The position numbers and the translations under genes were made by a program. Shown here in pieces: positions 26,141 to 35,876 of a stretch of 64,000 bases of DNA. Source of the DNA: Sphingomonadales bacterium (GTDB lineage: Bacteria > Pseudomonadota > Alphaproteobacteria > Sphingomonadales > Sphingomonadaceae); the NCBI GenBank assembly GCA_027489295.1, contig JAIYAA010000064.1, forward strand, positions 16,875 to 80,874, in the 5' to 3' direction. The notes below the pieces were generated by a model, which was given only the letters and a program-made list of their open reading frames with translations, was not told the origin of the DNA and made no database searches. How positions within the stretch are numbered: position 1 is the first letter of the stretch; every line of letters starts with the position of its first letter.

Positions 26141-26163
26141 ACCCCTCCCCCGCCGCCGGCCGA

Positions 26164-26535
26164 TCAGCGCCGGTGGCGGACCAGGGTGATGCCGATCGAT
26201 TCCCCCGCCTCGGCGATCGCCAGCTTCACGATCCGCACTTCCACCCGGCGCACGCGCGAATCGGAAACGAAGACCGTCTGGCAGATGTGATCCGCAACTG
26301 CTTCGATCAGCGTGAAATGCACGTCCTTCGGCAACGCGTCGGTCGCCGCGTGCTTGAGGTCCATATAGCTTTTCGAGGCGTGGAGCGGCGTGTCCGGCGC
26401 GAAATGCTCGGGCAGGTCCAGATCCGCGGTGACGGAGATGCGCAGCGGCTGCGGCAGATGGGTCTCTTCCGAATAGACGCCGGTGAGGAGTTCCACCTCG
26501 AGGTCGAGCACCTGCAGCTGCAATAGATCGGGCAA
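26164..26535 (-). CDS. folB: Dihydroneopterin aldolase
   Basis: 123 residues. The FolB/FolX fold is recognisable: QVLDLEVELLTGVYSEET at the start, SYMDLKHAATDAL in the middle with the typical tyrosine, FTLIEAVADHICQTVF carrying the conserved Glu, and the C-terminal VRIVKLAIAEAGESIGI with the catalytic-type Lys. It cleaves 7,8-dihydroneopterin to 6-hydroxymethyl-dihydropterin in folate synthesis. The start is TTG at 26535 with AAAGG upstream; no in-frame ATG is available earlier. Stands alone. Confidence 0.85.
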   Translation of the reverse strand: MPDLLQLQVLDLEVELLTGVYSEETHLPQPLRISVTADLDLPEHFAPDTPLHASKSYMDLKHAATDALPKDVHFTLIEAVADHICQTVFVSDSRVRRVEVRIVKLAIAEAGESIGITLVRHRR

Positions 26536-26710
26536 TCAAACGGCCTTTCGTCGCCAAAACAGGCGGGCGCCATAGCAGATAGCGGCGCCGGGAAAACCCC
26601 GTGCAGTTCCTGCACCCGGATAGGTAGCAATTCGCGCTTGCGTCCCGCCACCACAGCGCTAAGGCGCGCGCCTTTCGGCATGAGGCCGAGGGCTGCACGA
26701 AGGATTCGCG

Positions 26711-27232
26711 GTGATACAAGTAGTTGCGCTGGATGCGGTCGACCCGCACGCCGTCGAGGCGCTGCTCGACCGCGCCTTCGGGACAGGCCGGCACCAGCGC
26801 ACCGCCTATCGCGTTCGGCAGGGAACCCAGCCGATTCGCCCGTTCAGTTTCGCCGCATTAACCGAAGATGGCAAGCTGGCCGGCACGATCCAGAGCTGGC
26901 CGGTGGCGCTGGCGAGCGATTCGGGCCCGCTGGTGCCGCTGGTGATGGTCGGCCCCGTTGCGGTGGAACCGACGCTGCAGCAAGGCGGCATCGGCCGCCG
27001 CCTGATGCAAGAAACGCTCGACGCCACGGACGTGAGTGCGCTGGCTGGCGCCGAGGCACTGATGCTGATCGGCGATCCAGAATATTACGGCCGCTTCTTC
27101 GGATTCGATGCGAACCGGACCAGCCGGTGGCGCCTGCCCGGCCCGTTCGAGCCGCGGCGGCTGCTCGCCCGTGGCGCGGCGGTGCCGAACTGCTCCGGCA
27201 TGCTGGTCCCACGGCTGCGCAAGGTCGCCTGA
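26711..27232 (+). CDS. GNAT-family N-acetyltransferase
   Basis: 173 residues from GTG 26711. The acetyl-CoA binding segment is seen as LVMVGPVAVEPTLQQGGIGRRLMQ (about residues 77-100), with the later LIGDPEYYGRFFGF typical of the YhbS-like GNAT subgroup. Acceptor unknown. It sits 47 bases ahead of the DUF1285 gene in the same direction and may be co-transcribed. Confidence 0.85.
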   Translation: MIQVVALDAVDPHAVEALLDRAFGTGRHQRTAYRVRQGTQPIRPFSFAALTEDGKLAGTIQSWPVALASDSGPLVPLVMVGPVAVEPTLQQGGIGRRLMQETLDATDVSALAGAEALMLIGDPEYYGRFFGFDANRTSRWRLPGPFEPRRLLARGAAVPNCSGMLVPRLRKVA

Positions 27233-27279
27233 ACGACGAGGGGTTCTTCATCCCAGCGTCGCACGCTAAGGAAATCCGC

Positions 27280-27846
27280 ATGCCCAATATGCCGCCCCCG
27301 GATTTCGCCAGCCTGTCGCTCGCCGAGATCGCCCGGCTCGCCGAGGAACATCGGCTGCCGCCGGTGGAAAGCTGGAACCCGCAGCATTGCGGCGACAGCG
27401 AGATGCGCATCGCGCGCGATGGCAGCTGGTACCATCAGGGCAGCCCGATCAGCCGCCCGGCGATGGTACGGCTGTTCTCGACCATCCTGCGGCGCGAGCC
27501 CGATGGCCGCTTCGTCCTGGTGACCCCGGTCGAAAAGCTCGACATCATGGTCGAGGACGCGCCATTCGTCGCGGTCGAACTCAAGGTGGAAGGGAGCGGC
27601 GCGGCGATGCGGCTCGCCTTCCGGCTGAATACCGGCGATCTGGTGATGGCCGGCCCGGACCACCCGCTGCGCATCGAGCAGCGCGAGGATGGCCCCCACC
27701 CCTATCTCGCCGTGCGGGGTGGGCTCGATGCGCTGGTCGCCCGCAGCGTCTATTACGAACTCGCGCAGCTGGCGCTTGCGGAGGATGGCGCGACGCCGGG
27801 CGTGTGGAGCCAGGGCGCCTTCTTCCCGCTCGAGCCTGCCGAATGA
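27280..27846 (+). CDS. DUF1285 domain protein
   Basis: 188 residues from ATG 27280 (AAGGAAA upstream). Matches DUF1285 by the start of the domain PVESWNPQHCGDSEMRIARDG, WYHQGSPISRPAMVRLFSTILR and the C-terminal YYELAQLALAE. Structures of the family show an OB/PH-like fold but no function is established. Overlaps the Nudix gene by the ATGA at 27843-27846, so it is the first gene of a coupled DUF1285-Nudix-CCA transferase set. Confidence 0.87.
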   Translation: MPNMPPPDFASLSLAEIARLAEEHRLPPVESWNPQHCGDSEMRIARDGSWYHQGSPISRPAMVRLFSTILRREPDGRFVLVTPVEKLDIMVEDAPFVAVELKVEGSGAAMRLAFRLNTGDLVMAGPDHPLRIEQREDGPHPYLAVRGGLDALVARSVYYELAQLALAEDGATPGVWSQGAFFPLEPAE

Positions 27847-28439
27847 CGCTTGCCGATCGGTTGCGCCGTGCGCTGGCGAGCCGACCGGCTCGGGCGACGA
27901 CGCTGCTGCCAGGCGACCATGCCTTTTTCGATCCCGCACAGGTTCCCAGCGCTGCCGCGGTACTGGTGGCGATAACCGATCGCGACGAGCCGGGCGTGCT
28001 GCTCACCCGCCGCAATGCCCATCTCCGTCGTCATGCCGGCCAGATCGCGTTTCCCGGCGGCCGGATCGATCCGGGCGACGCCGATGCGATCGACGCGGCG
28101 CTGCGCGAGGCGGAGGAGGAAATCGCCTTGCCCCGCCGGCTCGTCGAGGTGGTCGGCACGGTCGAATGCTATCGCACCGTCACCGGCTATGCGGTGACGC
28201 CGGTCATCGGCGTGGTGCCGGGCGACGTCGCGCTGGTGCCGGCCGAAGCCGAGGTGGAGGAAGTGTTCGAGGTCCCGCTGGGCTTCCTTCTCGACGCGGC
28301 AAATCACCAGAAGAAACACGCGCTCTATCAAGGTCATGAGCGCCATTATTACGAGATCATGTGGAACGATTATCGGATCTGGGGCGCCACGGCGGCGATG
28401 CTGGTGAACCTCTCGCGGCGGATGCCATGGCCCAACTGA
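27843..28439 (+). CDS. Nudix CoA pyrophosphatase
   Basis: 198 residues. A complete Nudix box starts at FPGGRIDPGD and ends REAEEEI, and the upstream HLRRHAGQIAFPGG is the extra motif typical of the CoA pyrophosphatase subgroup (YeaB/NudL). It would cleave CoA or related nucleotides to 4'-phosphopantetheine and 3',5'-ADP. Overlaps its neighbours on both sides: 4 bases with DUF1285 and 13 bases with the CCA transferase. Confidence 0.9.
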   Translation: MTLADRLRRALASRPARATTLLPGDHAFFDPAQVPSAAAVLVAITDRDEPGVLLTRRNAHLRRHAGQIAFPGGRIDPGDADAIDAALREAEEEIALPRRLVEVVGTVECYRTVTGYAVTPVIGVVPGDVALVPAEAEVEEVFEVPLGFLLDAANHQKKHALYQGHERHYYEIMWNDYRIWGATAAMLVNLSRRMPWPN

Positions 28440-29674
28440 CCCTTCCGCCGGCCGCTTGGCGCACCCGCGCCGGGTTGGACGTTCTCACCGAAGCGCTGGG
28501 CGCCGGCGAAGGCCTGTGCCGCTTCGTCGGTGGCGCGGTACGCGACACGCTGCTCGGCATTCCGGTCGCGGACCTCGACATCGCGACCGCGCTTTCGCCC
28601 GATGCGGTAATGGCGCGGCTGCGCGCGGCCGGCATCCGGGTGGTACCGACCGGCCTCGAGCATGGCACCGTCACTGCCGTCCTGGAAAGCGGCCCGGTCG
28701 AAGTGACGACGCTGCGCCGCGATGTCTCGACCGACGGCCGCCATGCCACCGTGGCGTTCACCGACGACTGGCGCGAGGATGCCGCTCGCCGCGATTTCAC
28801 GATGAACGCGCTCTATGCTGATCCCAGGACCGGCGCGCTGTTCGACTATTTCGGCGGGCTGGAAGACCTGGCGGCGCGCCGGGTGCGCTTCATCGGCGAC
28901 CCGCTCCGCCGCATCGCCGAGGATCACCTGCGGATCCTTCGCTTCTTCCGCTTCCTTGCGCGGTTCGGCGACACGCCGGATGCCGAGGGGCTGGACGCCT
29001 GCACGACCCGCGCGCGGGACCTGATGGCGCTCAGTCGCGAACGTATTCGCGACGAACTGCTCAAGCTGCTGGTGGCCCGCGCGGCCGTGGGCGTGGTCGA
29101 GCTGATGCTCGCGCAGGGCATCTTCGTGCCCGTCGTGCCCGAGATCACCAGCGCGGCGCTGCTCGCATCGGTTGCGCAGCGCGAGGCGCTGGTCGGCGCC
29201 GCGCCCGATCCGATCCGCCGCCTCGCCGCGTTGCTGTCGACCGATCCGGCCCAGGCGGACCTGATCGGCGCGCGGCTCAAGCTCTCCAACGCCCAGCGCA
29301 AGCGGCTGATGCTGGCCAGTGCGGGCGACGGCATCGAGGATGCCCGCGCGCTCGCCTATCGCATCGGCCGCGAATCGGCCGAGGATCGGCTGCTGCTCGC
29401 CGCGCGCGACGATTCTGGGCTTACCCTCGGCTGGCAGCAGCTTTCCGGCTGGGAGATACCTCGCCTGCCCCTGACCGGCGGCGCCCTGGTCGCCCGAGGG
29501 CTCGCCAAGGGCCCGGATGTCGCACGCGCCCTGCGGGCGATCGAGGACCAGTGGATCGCGGAAGGCTTTCCGGCCGCCCCGCGAGTCGAAGCGATCGCCG
29601 ACGCCGTAGTCGCTCAGACGTTGGGCAGCCCGATCAGCGCGAAGGCGGCGTCGCCCGGCACTGGTCGGGAGTAA
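28427..29674 (+). CDS. CCA tRNA nucleotidyltransferase / poly(A) polymerase family
   Basis: 415 residues from ATG 28427. Class II nucleotidyltransferase head domain with FVGGAVRDTLLG, the metal-binding DLD in PVADLDIAT, and the RRDFTMNALYAD motif, followed by the RNA-binding motif GDPLRRIAEDHLRILRFFRFLARFG. It adds or repairs CCA ends on tRNAs; all four tRNAs of this window encode their own CCA, so a repair role is likely. The last 61 bases overlap the 3' end of the convergent GGDEF-EAL gene. Confidence 0.93.
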   Translation: MAQLTLPPAAWRTRAGLDVLTEALGAGEGLCRFVGGAVRDTLLGIPVADLDIATALSPDAVMARLRAAGIRVVPTGLEHGTVTAVLESGPVEVTTLRRDVSTDGRHATVAFTDDWREDAARRDFTMNALYADPRTGALFDYFGGLEDLAARRVRFIGDPLRRIAEDHLRILRFFRFLARFGDTPDAEGLDACTTRARDLMALSRERIRDELLKLLVARAAVGVVELMLAQGIFVPVVPEITSAALLASVAQREALVGAAPDPIRRLAALLSTDPAQADLIGARLKLSNAQRKRLMLASAGDGIEDARALAYRIGRESAEDRLLLAARDDSGLTLGWQQLSGWEIPRLPLTGGALVARGLAKGPDVARALRAIEDQWIAEGFPAAPRVEAIADAVVAQTLGSPISAKAASPGTGRE

Positions 29675-31323
29675 TGATAGCCCTGGCCATAGGTGCAGCC
29701 CAGCGCCGCTAGCGTCTGGGCCAGCTCGGGGGTCTCGATGCCTTCGGCAGTGGTCTGCATGCCGAGCGCCACCGCCAGGCTCAGGATCGCGCGGATGATC
29801 GCGATCTTGTCGCGATCCGCCAGCATGCCGGTCACGAAGCTGCGGTCGATCTTCAGCACGTCGATCGGCAGCTTCTGGAGGTAGGCGAGGTTCGAATAGC
29901 CGGTGCCGAAATCGTCCATCGCCAGCGTGGTGCCGAGGTCCTTCAACGCTGTCATTGTCTGTGCGATACGATCGGGATCGCTGACGATCGCGCTCTCGGT
30001 TAGCTCCAGGGTGAAGCGGGAGCCGGGCATCTGGTGCCGGTCGAGCGCGGCCTTCACCATCGCGCCGATCTGGTCGCGCTGCAGCTGGATCGCCGACAGG
30101 TTGACCGCGATCTTCACCCCGCAATCGCCGCCCGCGCGCGCATCCCATTCGGCGAGCGTCCGGGCGGCCTCTTCCATCGCCCAGCGGCCGAGCGGCACGA
30201 TCAGCCCCGACTCTTCCGCCACGGGAATGAAGTCGTTCGGCGAAATCGCCACCCCATGCTCGTTGGTCCAGCGCGCGAGCGCCTCGAACGAGGTGATCCG
30301 GCCGGTGCTGAGGTCGCAGATGGGCTGGAAGGCGAGCGACATGCGGCCATTCTCGATGGCGCGGCGCAATTCGGTTTCGATGGCGAACTGCTCGCGCGCC
30401 AGATCGAAGGCGCGGGTATGGTAGAATTCGGTCCGACCGCTCTTCTTGGCGCGGCGCACCGCCAGCTGGGCGTTGCGAACGAGATCCTCGGGATCGCCCT
30501 CGATATCGGCCCCCAGCGCGATGCCGATCGAGCAATCGATGCGGATCTCGAAATTGGAAAGGCGGAAGGGGTTGGTCAGCGCGGCATGGACGCGCCGGGC
30601 GACCTGCACCGCATCTTCGGCCCCCTCCTCCAGCGTCATCAGCACGCCGAACTCGTCGCCGCCGATTCGCGCGAGGATGTCGCGGCCGCGCAGCGCGCCC
30701 TTGATGCGGCGCGCGACCGAGATCAGCAGTTCGTCCCCAGCCAGCGCGCCCATGCAGGCATTGACCCGGCTGAAGCGATCGAGGTTGATCACCAGCACCC
30801 CGAAGCCGGTCGCGTCGTCGGGCGCGATCCGATTCTCCAGCTCGTCGGAAAAGCCCGCGCGGTTGGGCAGTCCGGTCAGGCTGTCGGTCGCCATTTCACG
30901 CCGCAAGCTCTGTTCGGTGCGAAGCTCCGAGGTCTGGTCCAGCAGCGTCGCCAGGCAGCGCCGGTCGGCGGCGTTGCGCCGCGCCAGGACCACGCGGAAA
31001 TGCCGGCTGTCGACCTCGCCGCCGAATCGCCAGGCGATCTCCTCGTGCAGCTGCTCCGAGGCCAGAAACTGCCCGATCCGCGGGCCGAGCAGCTGCATGA
31101 CGGGGGAGTCCTGCGCGGTGAGCCCCAGCCCGGCGACGCGGAACGGCACGTTGGTCGCGGCGAAGACATAGCGCCCGTCGACGATCGCGATCACCGCAGC
31201 CGGTACGGGAAGGAGTTCCAGCATGGCGCTGAAATCCTCGGGAGCTGCCTGCACGGGGGCGTTAGCCGGTGAAGCAAGCTCCACGGTACGCATGCTCAGA
31301 GCCCGGACCCTTCGAAACGCCAT
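29614..31323 (-). CDS. GGDEF-EAL c-di-GMP turnover protein
   Basis: 569 residues from ATG 31323; ATG 31293 and an upstream TTG are alternatives. A PAS-like N-terminal region (~30-135) with no obvious membrane helix precedes a GGDEF domain with an intact RIGGDEF motif and an EAL domain with SFEALARW, NLSAIQLQ, LTESAI and DDFGTGYS, all required for phosphodiesterase activity. The RxxD inhibition site appears as RGRD just before the GGDEF motif. Either or both activities are possible. Convergent overlap with the CCA transferase. Confidence 0.93.
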   Translation of the reverse strand: MAFRRVRALSMRTVELASPANAPVQAAPEDFSAMLELLPVPAAVIAIVDGRYVFAATNVPFRVAGLGLTAQDSPVMQLLGPRIGQFLASEQLHEEIAWRFGGEVDSRHFRVVLARRNAADRRCLATLLDQTSELRTEQSLRREMATDSLTGLPNRAGFSDELENRIAPDDATGFGVLVINLDRFSRVNACMGALAGDELLISVARRIKGALRGRDILARIGGDEFGVLMTLEEGAEDAVQVARRVHAALTNPFRLSNFEIRIDCSIGIALGADIEGDPEDLVRNAQLAVRRAKKSGRTEFYHTRAFDLAREQFAIETELRRAIENGRMSLAFQPICDLSTGRITSFEALARWTNEHGVAISPNDFIPVAEESGLIVPLGRWAMEEAARTLAEWDARAGGDCGVKIAVNLSAIQLQRDQIGAMVKAALDRHQMPGSRFTLELTESAIVSDPDRIAQTMTALKDLGTTLAMDDFGTGYSNLAYLQKLPIDVLKIDRSFVTGMLADRDKIAIIRAILSLAVALGMQTTAEGIETPELAQTLAALGCTYGQGYHYSRPVPGDAAFALIGLPNV

Positions 31324-31395
31324 CCCCTCCGGTGTAGCGACCAAGTGGTTAAAGGGCTCTGAAGGCGCGACGACCCGCGCTCCAACTTTTACGGC

Positions 31396-33636
31396 TTAGA
31401 AGCGATTATCCCTTGGAAAACCGGTCGGCGGCATCCGCCCTGCGGCGCCGCGCGCGGCACGCCAGGGCATCATGTCCGGCTCGGACCGGTAGCGGCCCTG
31501 CTCCCCGCCCATCCGCCAACGCAGGCCGTCGGTGAACTTGAAGGTGATGACGTCGGACAGGCCGCCGTCGCGGTATCGCTGCAGCTGCACGCCCTGCCCG
31601 CGTGTCATCTCGGCCACTTCGGAGAGGGGGAAGACCAGCATCTTGCGATTGTCGCCGACTGCCGCGACGAAATCATCCTCCGGCCCGATCGGGCGCACGA
31701 GCTTGAGGTGCGCACCGGTCCGCGGCGCCATCACCTGCTTGCCCTTGCGCGTCTCCGCGATCACTTCCTGCGTGCTGACGACGAAGCCGCGGCCGTCGCT
31801 CGCCGCGACCAGCAGCTTCGGCGCGGCGCTGGCGGGCAGCAGCGTGACGATGTGTCGATCGGCCTCGAGATCGACCAGCAGCCGCACCGGCTCGCCGAAG
31901 CCGCGGCCGCCGGGCAGCTTGTCGGCCCCCAGCGTATAGAAACGGCCATTGTCGGCAGCGAGCAGCAGCTTGTCGGTGGTCTGGGCGTGGAACGCCAGGA
32001 AGGGGCCGTCGCCTTCCTTGAACTTCAGCGCCTCGCCGCCGAGGTCCTCGACATGGCCCTTCATCGCGCGGATCCAGCCGCGCTGCGAGAGGATGACGGT
32101 GATCGGCTCGCGCTCGATCATCGCCTCCAGCGGGATCTCGCGCGCCGGCGCCATCTCGATGATCGCGGTGCGGCGCGCGCCCAGCGGCGTATCCTGGCCG
32201 TAGCGCGTGATCATCTTGCCCAGCGCGCGCTTCATCCAGGTGCGCTGGCGGGCCTCGGAGCCGAGCAGCGTCTCCAGATCGGCCTGCTCCTTCTCCAGCT
32301 TCTCCTGCTCGCGGCGGAGTTCCATTTCCTCCAGCTTGCGCAAGCTGCGCAGCCGCATGTTGAGGATCGCCTCGGCCTGGCGGTCGGTCAGGCTGAACTC
32401 GGCCATCATGATCGGCTTGGGCTCGTCCTCGCCGCGGATGATCTCGATCACCCGGTCGAGGTTGAGATAGGCGGTGATATAGCCGCGCAGCAGCTCCAGC
32501 CGATCGGCGATCTTCTCCAGCCGGTGCTGCGACTTGCGTTGCAGCACCACGAACTGGTGCTCCAGCCAGCCGGCCAGCGCCTCGCCCAGGCTCATCACCC
32601 GCGGCGTGCGGTTCTTGTCGAGCACGTTGAGGTTGAGCGGCACGCGGACTTCGAGGTCGGACAGGCGATAGAGGCTGTCCATCAGCGTTTCGGCGTCGAC
32701 GGTGCGGCTGCGCGGTTCGAGGACGATGCGGATGTCCTCGGCCGATTCGTCGCGCACGTCCCCCAGGATCGGCAGCTTCTTGTCGTTGATCAGCGCCGCG
32801 ATGCCCTCGATCAGCTTGCCCTTCTGCACGCCGTAGGGGATCTCGGTGACGACGAGGTGCCAGCCCCCCCCCTTTTCGGTCACCTTCTCGATCTTGGCGC
32901 GCACCCGGAAGCTGCCGCGGCCGGTGGTATAGGCCTCCGCGATCGCGGCGGGGCTGTCGACGGCGATGCCGCCGGTCGGGAAGTCCGGGCCCTTCACGAA
33001 CTCGAGCACGTTCGCCTGCGGATTGTCGATCAGCGCGACCGCGGCCTGCATCAGTTCGGCGGCGTTATGCGGCGGGATGCTCGTCGCCATGCCCACCGCG
33101 ATTCCCGCCGCGCCGTTCGCGAGCAGGTTCGGGAACAGGCCCGGAAACAGCTCGGGTTCCTCGTCCTCGCCGTTATAGGTGGGGCGGAAATCGACGGCAT
33201 TCTCGTCGAGGCCGTCCATCAGGTCGATCGCGACCTGGGTCAGCCGCGCCTCGGTATATCGGTACGCAGCAGCGTTATCGCCGTCGATATTGCCGAAATT
33301 GCCTTGCCCGTCGACTAGCGGATAGCGCAGCGCGAAGGTCTGCGCGAGGCGCACCATCGCGTCATAGACCGAGGCATCGCCATGCGGGTGATACTTACCG
33401 ATCACGTCGCCGACAACGCGCGCGCACTTCTTGTAGCCGCTCGCCGGATCCAGCTTGAGCAGCCGCATCGCCCAGAGCAGCCGGCGATGCACCGGCTTCA
33501 GCCCGTCGCGAACGTCGGGCAGCGAGCGCGCGGTGATCGTCGACAGCGCATAGACGAGATAGCGCTCGGACAGTGCGCTGTCGAAGGGGACGTCGGAGGC
33601 GCCGGAAGGTTCGGAAACGTCGGTGTCGAGGCTCAT
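31396..33636 (-). CDS. parC: DNA topoisomerase IV subunit A
   Basis: 746 residues. N-terminal winged-helix/tower domain contains [15 protein letters not shown] (84-95) and the catalytic tyrosine Tyr127 in [11 protein letters not shown]; a beta-propeller-like C-terminal domain without a GyrA box follows, which separates it from gyrA at 59 kb. It should decatenate daughter chromosomes with ParE. The residue matching E. coli ParC Ser80, the main quinolone contact, is Ala88 here; the acidic partner is Asp92. Confidence 0.94.
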   Translation of the reverse strand: MSLDTDVSEPSGASDVPFDSALSERYLVYALSTITARSLPDVRDGLKPVHRRLLWAMRLLKLDPASGYKKCARVVGDVIGKYHPHGDASVYDAMVRLAQTFALRYPLVDGQGNFGNIDGDNAAAYRYTEARLTQVAIDLMDGLDENAVDFRPTYNGEDEEPELFPGLFPNLLANGAAGIAVGMATSIPPHNAAELMQAAVALIDNPQANVLEFVKGPDFPTGGIAVDSPAAIAEAYTTGRGSFRVRAKIEKVTEKGGGWHLVVTEIPYGVQKGKLIEGIAALINDKKLPILGDVRDESAEDIRIVLEPRSRTVDAETLMDSLYRLSDLEVRVPLNLNVLDKNRTPRVMSLGEALAGWLEHQFVVLQRKSQHRLEKIADRLELLRGYITAYLNLDRVIEIIRGEDEPKPIMMAEFSLTDRQAEAILNMRLRSLRKLEEMELRREQEKLEKEQADLETLLGSEARQRTWMKRALGKMITRYGQDTPLGARRTAIIEMAPAREIPLEAMIEREPITVILSQRGWIRAMKGHVEDLGGEALKFKEGDGPFLAFHAQTTDKLLLAADNGRFYTLGADKLPGGRGFGEPVRLLVDLEADRHIVTLLPASAAPKLLVAASDGRGFVVSTQEVIAETRKGKQVMAPRTGAHLKLVRPIGPEDDFVAAVGDNRKMLVFPLSEVAEMTRGQGVQLQRYRDGGLSDVITFKFTDGLRWRMGGEQGRYRSEPDMMPWRAARGAAGRMPPTGFPRDNRF

Positions 33637-33708
33637 CGCCGGACGGGATAGCAGGCAGGAGGGGCAAACGCCAAGGGCGTTCCCCGTTTGATCCGAATTG
33701 TTTCGTGC

Positions 33709-34716
33709 TCAGCCGATCAGGTGGCGGAAGAAGCTGCGGTTCCTGGCGATCAGCGGCCGCAGATGCTTGGGCACCTCGCGCCACTTCAGCTTGCGGATCA
33801 TCGGCGTGCGGTGCGACGGCCCGATCGACACGAGCAGCGACAGCATGCCGCGGCGCTGCGCCGGCGGGGTGCCGCGATGCAGCGCGAAGGTGTTGACGAA
33901 ATAGACGTCGCCCTTCTCGGCCAGCACCACGCCCGCGCCATTGGCCTGCTTGAGCGGCTCCAGTTCCTCGTCGCCGAAGCGGCGGACGTCGTAGAATTCG
34001 CGCAGGCCCGAGGTCTTGGGGATCAGCTCCAGCGGCCCGTCTTCGCGCGACCCGATCGGCGAAAGCGGCACGAACACGCGAATGAAGTTGAGCGGTTCGG
34101 CGCAGTCGCGGTGCCAGTTCTGGTTCTGATAGGCGAAGCCGGCCGGCTGGGAAATCCACGCCCAGGCCCAGCTGAGCGCCGCACGCGGGCCGATCGCCTC
34201 GCGGCAGAAGGCGATCAGGTCTGGGTTGGCGCAGATCTCCAGGAACGCAGGGTCGCTAAACAGCCGCTGCGGATCCATGTAGAGGAAGGGATGATCTGTC
34301 GCCTCGGGCGCGCCGACATGCTCAAAGCCAGGCATGTAGGGGTCGCTGAACGCCTGGGCCGCGAACATCGACGTCGCCATGCGATCGACCAGCGCGGGTT
34401 CGAGCATCTTTCCGGCGAAGTGGAAATCGATGTCGTGAAATTCGGCGGCGCGCGGCGTGCGGCCGATCCGCGCCAGCGGTTCCCGCAACCAGCGCTCGAT
34501 CCGGCCCAGCGTGCGAAGGCGCGCGGGGTCGTTCGACTTGGTGCGCAGCCAGAAGATGTAGTTATAGGCATAGTTGTAGAAGGCGAGATGCCGCCATCGG
34601 TCGATGCGAGTGTTCCGGCGCGCACCGATTGCCACCTGTTCGGTGAATGTCTTGATGCCTGCTTCCGGGCTATGATCCAGCCCCACCAGCGCCGCCTTGC
34701 CGAAGCGCGTCATCAT
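33709..34716 (-). CDS. PhyH-like Fe(II)/2-oxoglutarate-dependent dioxygenase
   Basis: 335 residues if begun at the tandem ATG 34716; a GTG at 34767 would add 17 residues. An unusual ~130-residue helical N-terminal part (RWRHLAFYNYAYNYIFWLRT) precedes the double-stranded beta-helix. The iron triad is visible as His202-x-Asp204 in NQNWHRDCAEP and His280 in VNTFALHRGTPP, with a nearby Arg for 2-oxoglutarate. Phytanoyl-CoA dioxygenase relatives hydroxylate lipids or natural products; substrate unknown. Monocistronic. Confidence 0.8.
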   Translation of the reverse strand: MMTRFGKAALVGLDHSPEAGIKTFTEQVAIGARRNTRIDRWRHLAFYNYAYNYIFWLRTKSNDPARLRTLGRIERWLREPLARIGRTPRAAEFHDIDFHFAGKMLEPALVDRMATSMFAAQAFSDPYMPGFEHVGAPEATDHPFLYMDPQRLFSDPAFLEICANPDLIAFCREAIGPRAALSWAWAWISQPAGFAYQNQNWHRDCAEPLNFIRVFVPLSPIGSREDGPLELIPKTSGLREFYDVRRFGDEELEPLKQANGAGVVLAEKGDVYFVNTFALHRGTPPAQRRGMLSLLVSIGPSHRTPMIRKLKWREVPKHLRPLIARNRSFFRHLIG

Positions 34717-34900
34717 TCCGTTCCATCGCTGCCCGTGTCCTTCCCATTTTAGGACGATCGCCGCCACAAGGCGCAGGATCGATCAATTTGGGCAACCACA
34801 TCGCTTTTGCCCCATTGCTGCCTTAATTACGGCCAAATTGTGGCTTGACTTTGTCCGAGCCAAATGATGGGATTTGCGCCTCACCATGAAGGGGATCTCG

Positions 34901-35734
34901 ATGCGCAACTTCCTCGTGCTCGGTTTCGCAGCCTTGCTCGCCGCCTGTTCCAGCAATGACGGCGGCAGTTCGGGGCAGCAGGACGCGCCCGCCGCCGAAG
35001 CGCCGGCGACGCCGGGGGCTGAACCGCTCAAGGTCGCCCTGCCCCAGCTCGCCTATCGGTACACGCTCAGCTTCCTCCTGCCCGATGGGCGCCTGGCCGA
35101 GACGCAGGAGGCGCATCGCGCGCTGTGCGAGCATCTGGGGCCGGCGCGGTGCCAGCTGATCGCCCTGACGCGCGACGACGCCGACGGGCGTGCCGGCAAT
35201 GCAGTGCTGAAGCTGCGGGTGGCGGCGGCGGACGCGACCTATTTCACCGGGGAAGCCGCCAAGACGGTCACCGCCGCCGGTGGCCGCGCGCTCAACACCA
35301 ATGTGGCGGGCGACGATGTTGCGAAGGACCTGACCGACACCGCCGCCCGCATCCGCCGACGCGAACTGCTCGTCGCCCGCCTCACCGAAACGCTGCGCAC
35401 CCGCAAGGGCAGCGTTCCCCAGCTGCTCGAGGCCGAACACAATGTTGCGGCAGCGCAAGAGGAACTCGACAAGGCCCGCGCCTGGCATCGCGAGCTGGAG
35501 GGCCGCGTGTCCATGGCCGAGGTCGAGATCCGCTACCAGCCGCTCGCCGCCCCGGCATCGGGCGCCAGCGTCGGCGCCGCGCTCGGCGAGGCAGTGCAGG
35601 GCTCGGCTTCCAGCTTCGTCTGGGGGATGCAGCTGCTGCTGTCGCTGGCGATCTACCTGCTGCCTTGGGCCGCGGTCTTCGGCGCCGGGGCGGCGGTGGC
35701 GACGCTGCTCCGCCGGCGCAACCGCGCGGCCTGA
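34901..35734 (+). CDS. DUF4349 lipoprotein with C-terminal membrane anchor
   Basis: 277 residues from ATG 34901 (AAGGGG 6 bases upstream; ATG 34886 is also possible). A lipoprotein signal ends in LLAACSS with the acylated Cys. A coiled-coil stretch (~155-215, LLVARLTETLRTRKGS, LLEAEHNVAAAQEELDKA) is flanked by beta strands ending VEIRYQPLAAP, the DUF4349 pattern, then one transmembrane helix (~235-260) and a basic tail RRRNRAA. Function of the family is unknown. It is divergent from the dioxygenase gene. Confidence 0.83.
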   Translation: MRNFLVLGFAALLAACSSNDGGSSGQQDAPAAEAPATPGAEPLKVALPQLAYRYTLSFLLPDGRLAETQEAHRALCEHLGPARCQLIALTRDDADGRAGNAVLKLRVAAADATYFTGEAAKTVTAAGGRALNTNVAGDDVAKDLTDTAARIRRRELLVARLTETLRTRKGSVPQLLEAEHNVAAAQEELDKARAWHRELEGRVSMAEVEIRYQPLAAPASGASVGAALGEAVQGSASSFVWGMQLLLSLAIYLLPWAAVFGAGAAVATLLRRRNRAA

Positions 35735-35876
35735 TTCCAAGACCCGCTTTGGGATCGACGCTGCATTGCACCCCCGCCGCCCTTGCGGTATAGGGCGAGG
35801 CCTTCCAGAGCCCCGGCTGTTGCGTGGAGAAATCCCGTGAGGCCGGGGCAACGCATTTCCAAGGGACTAGGCCGAC

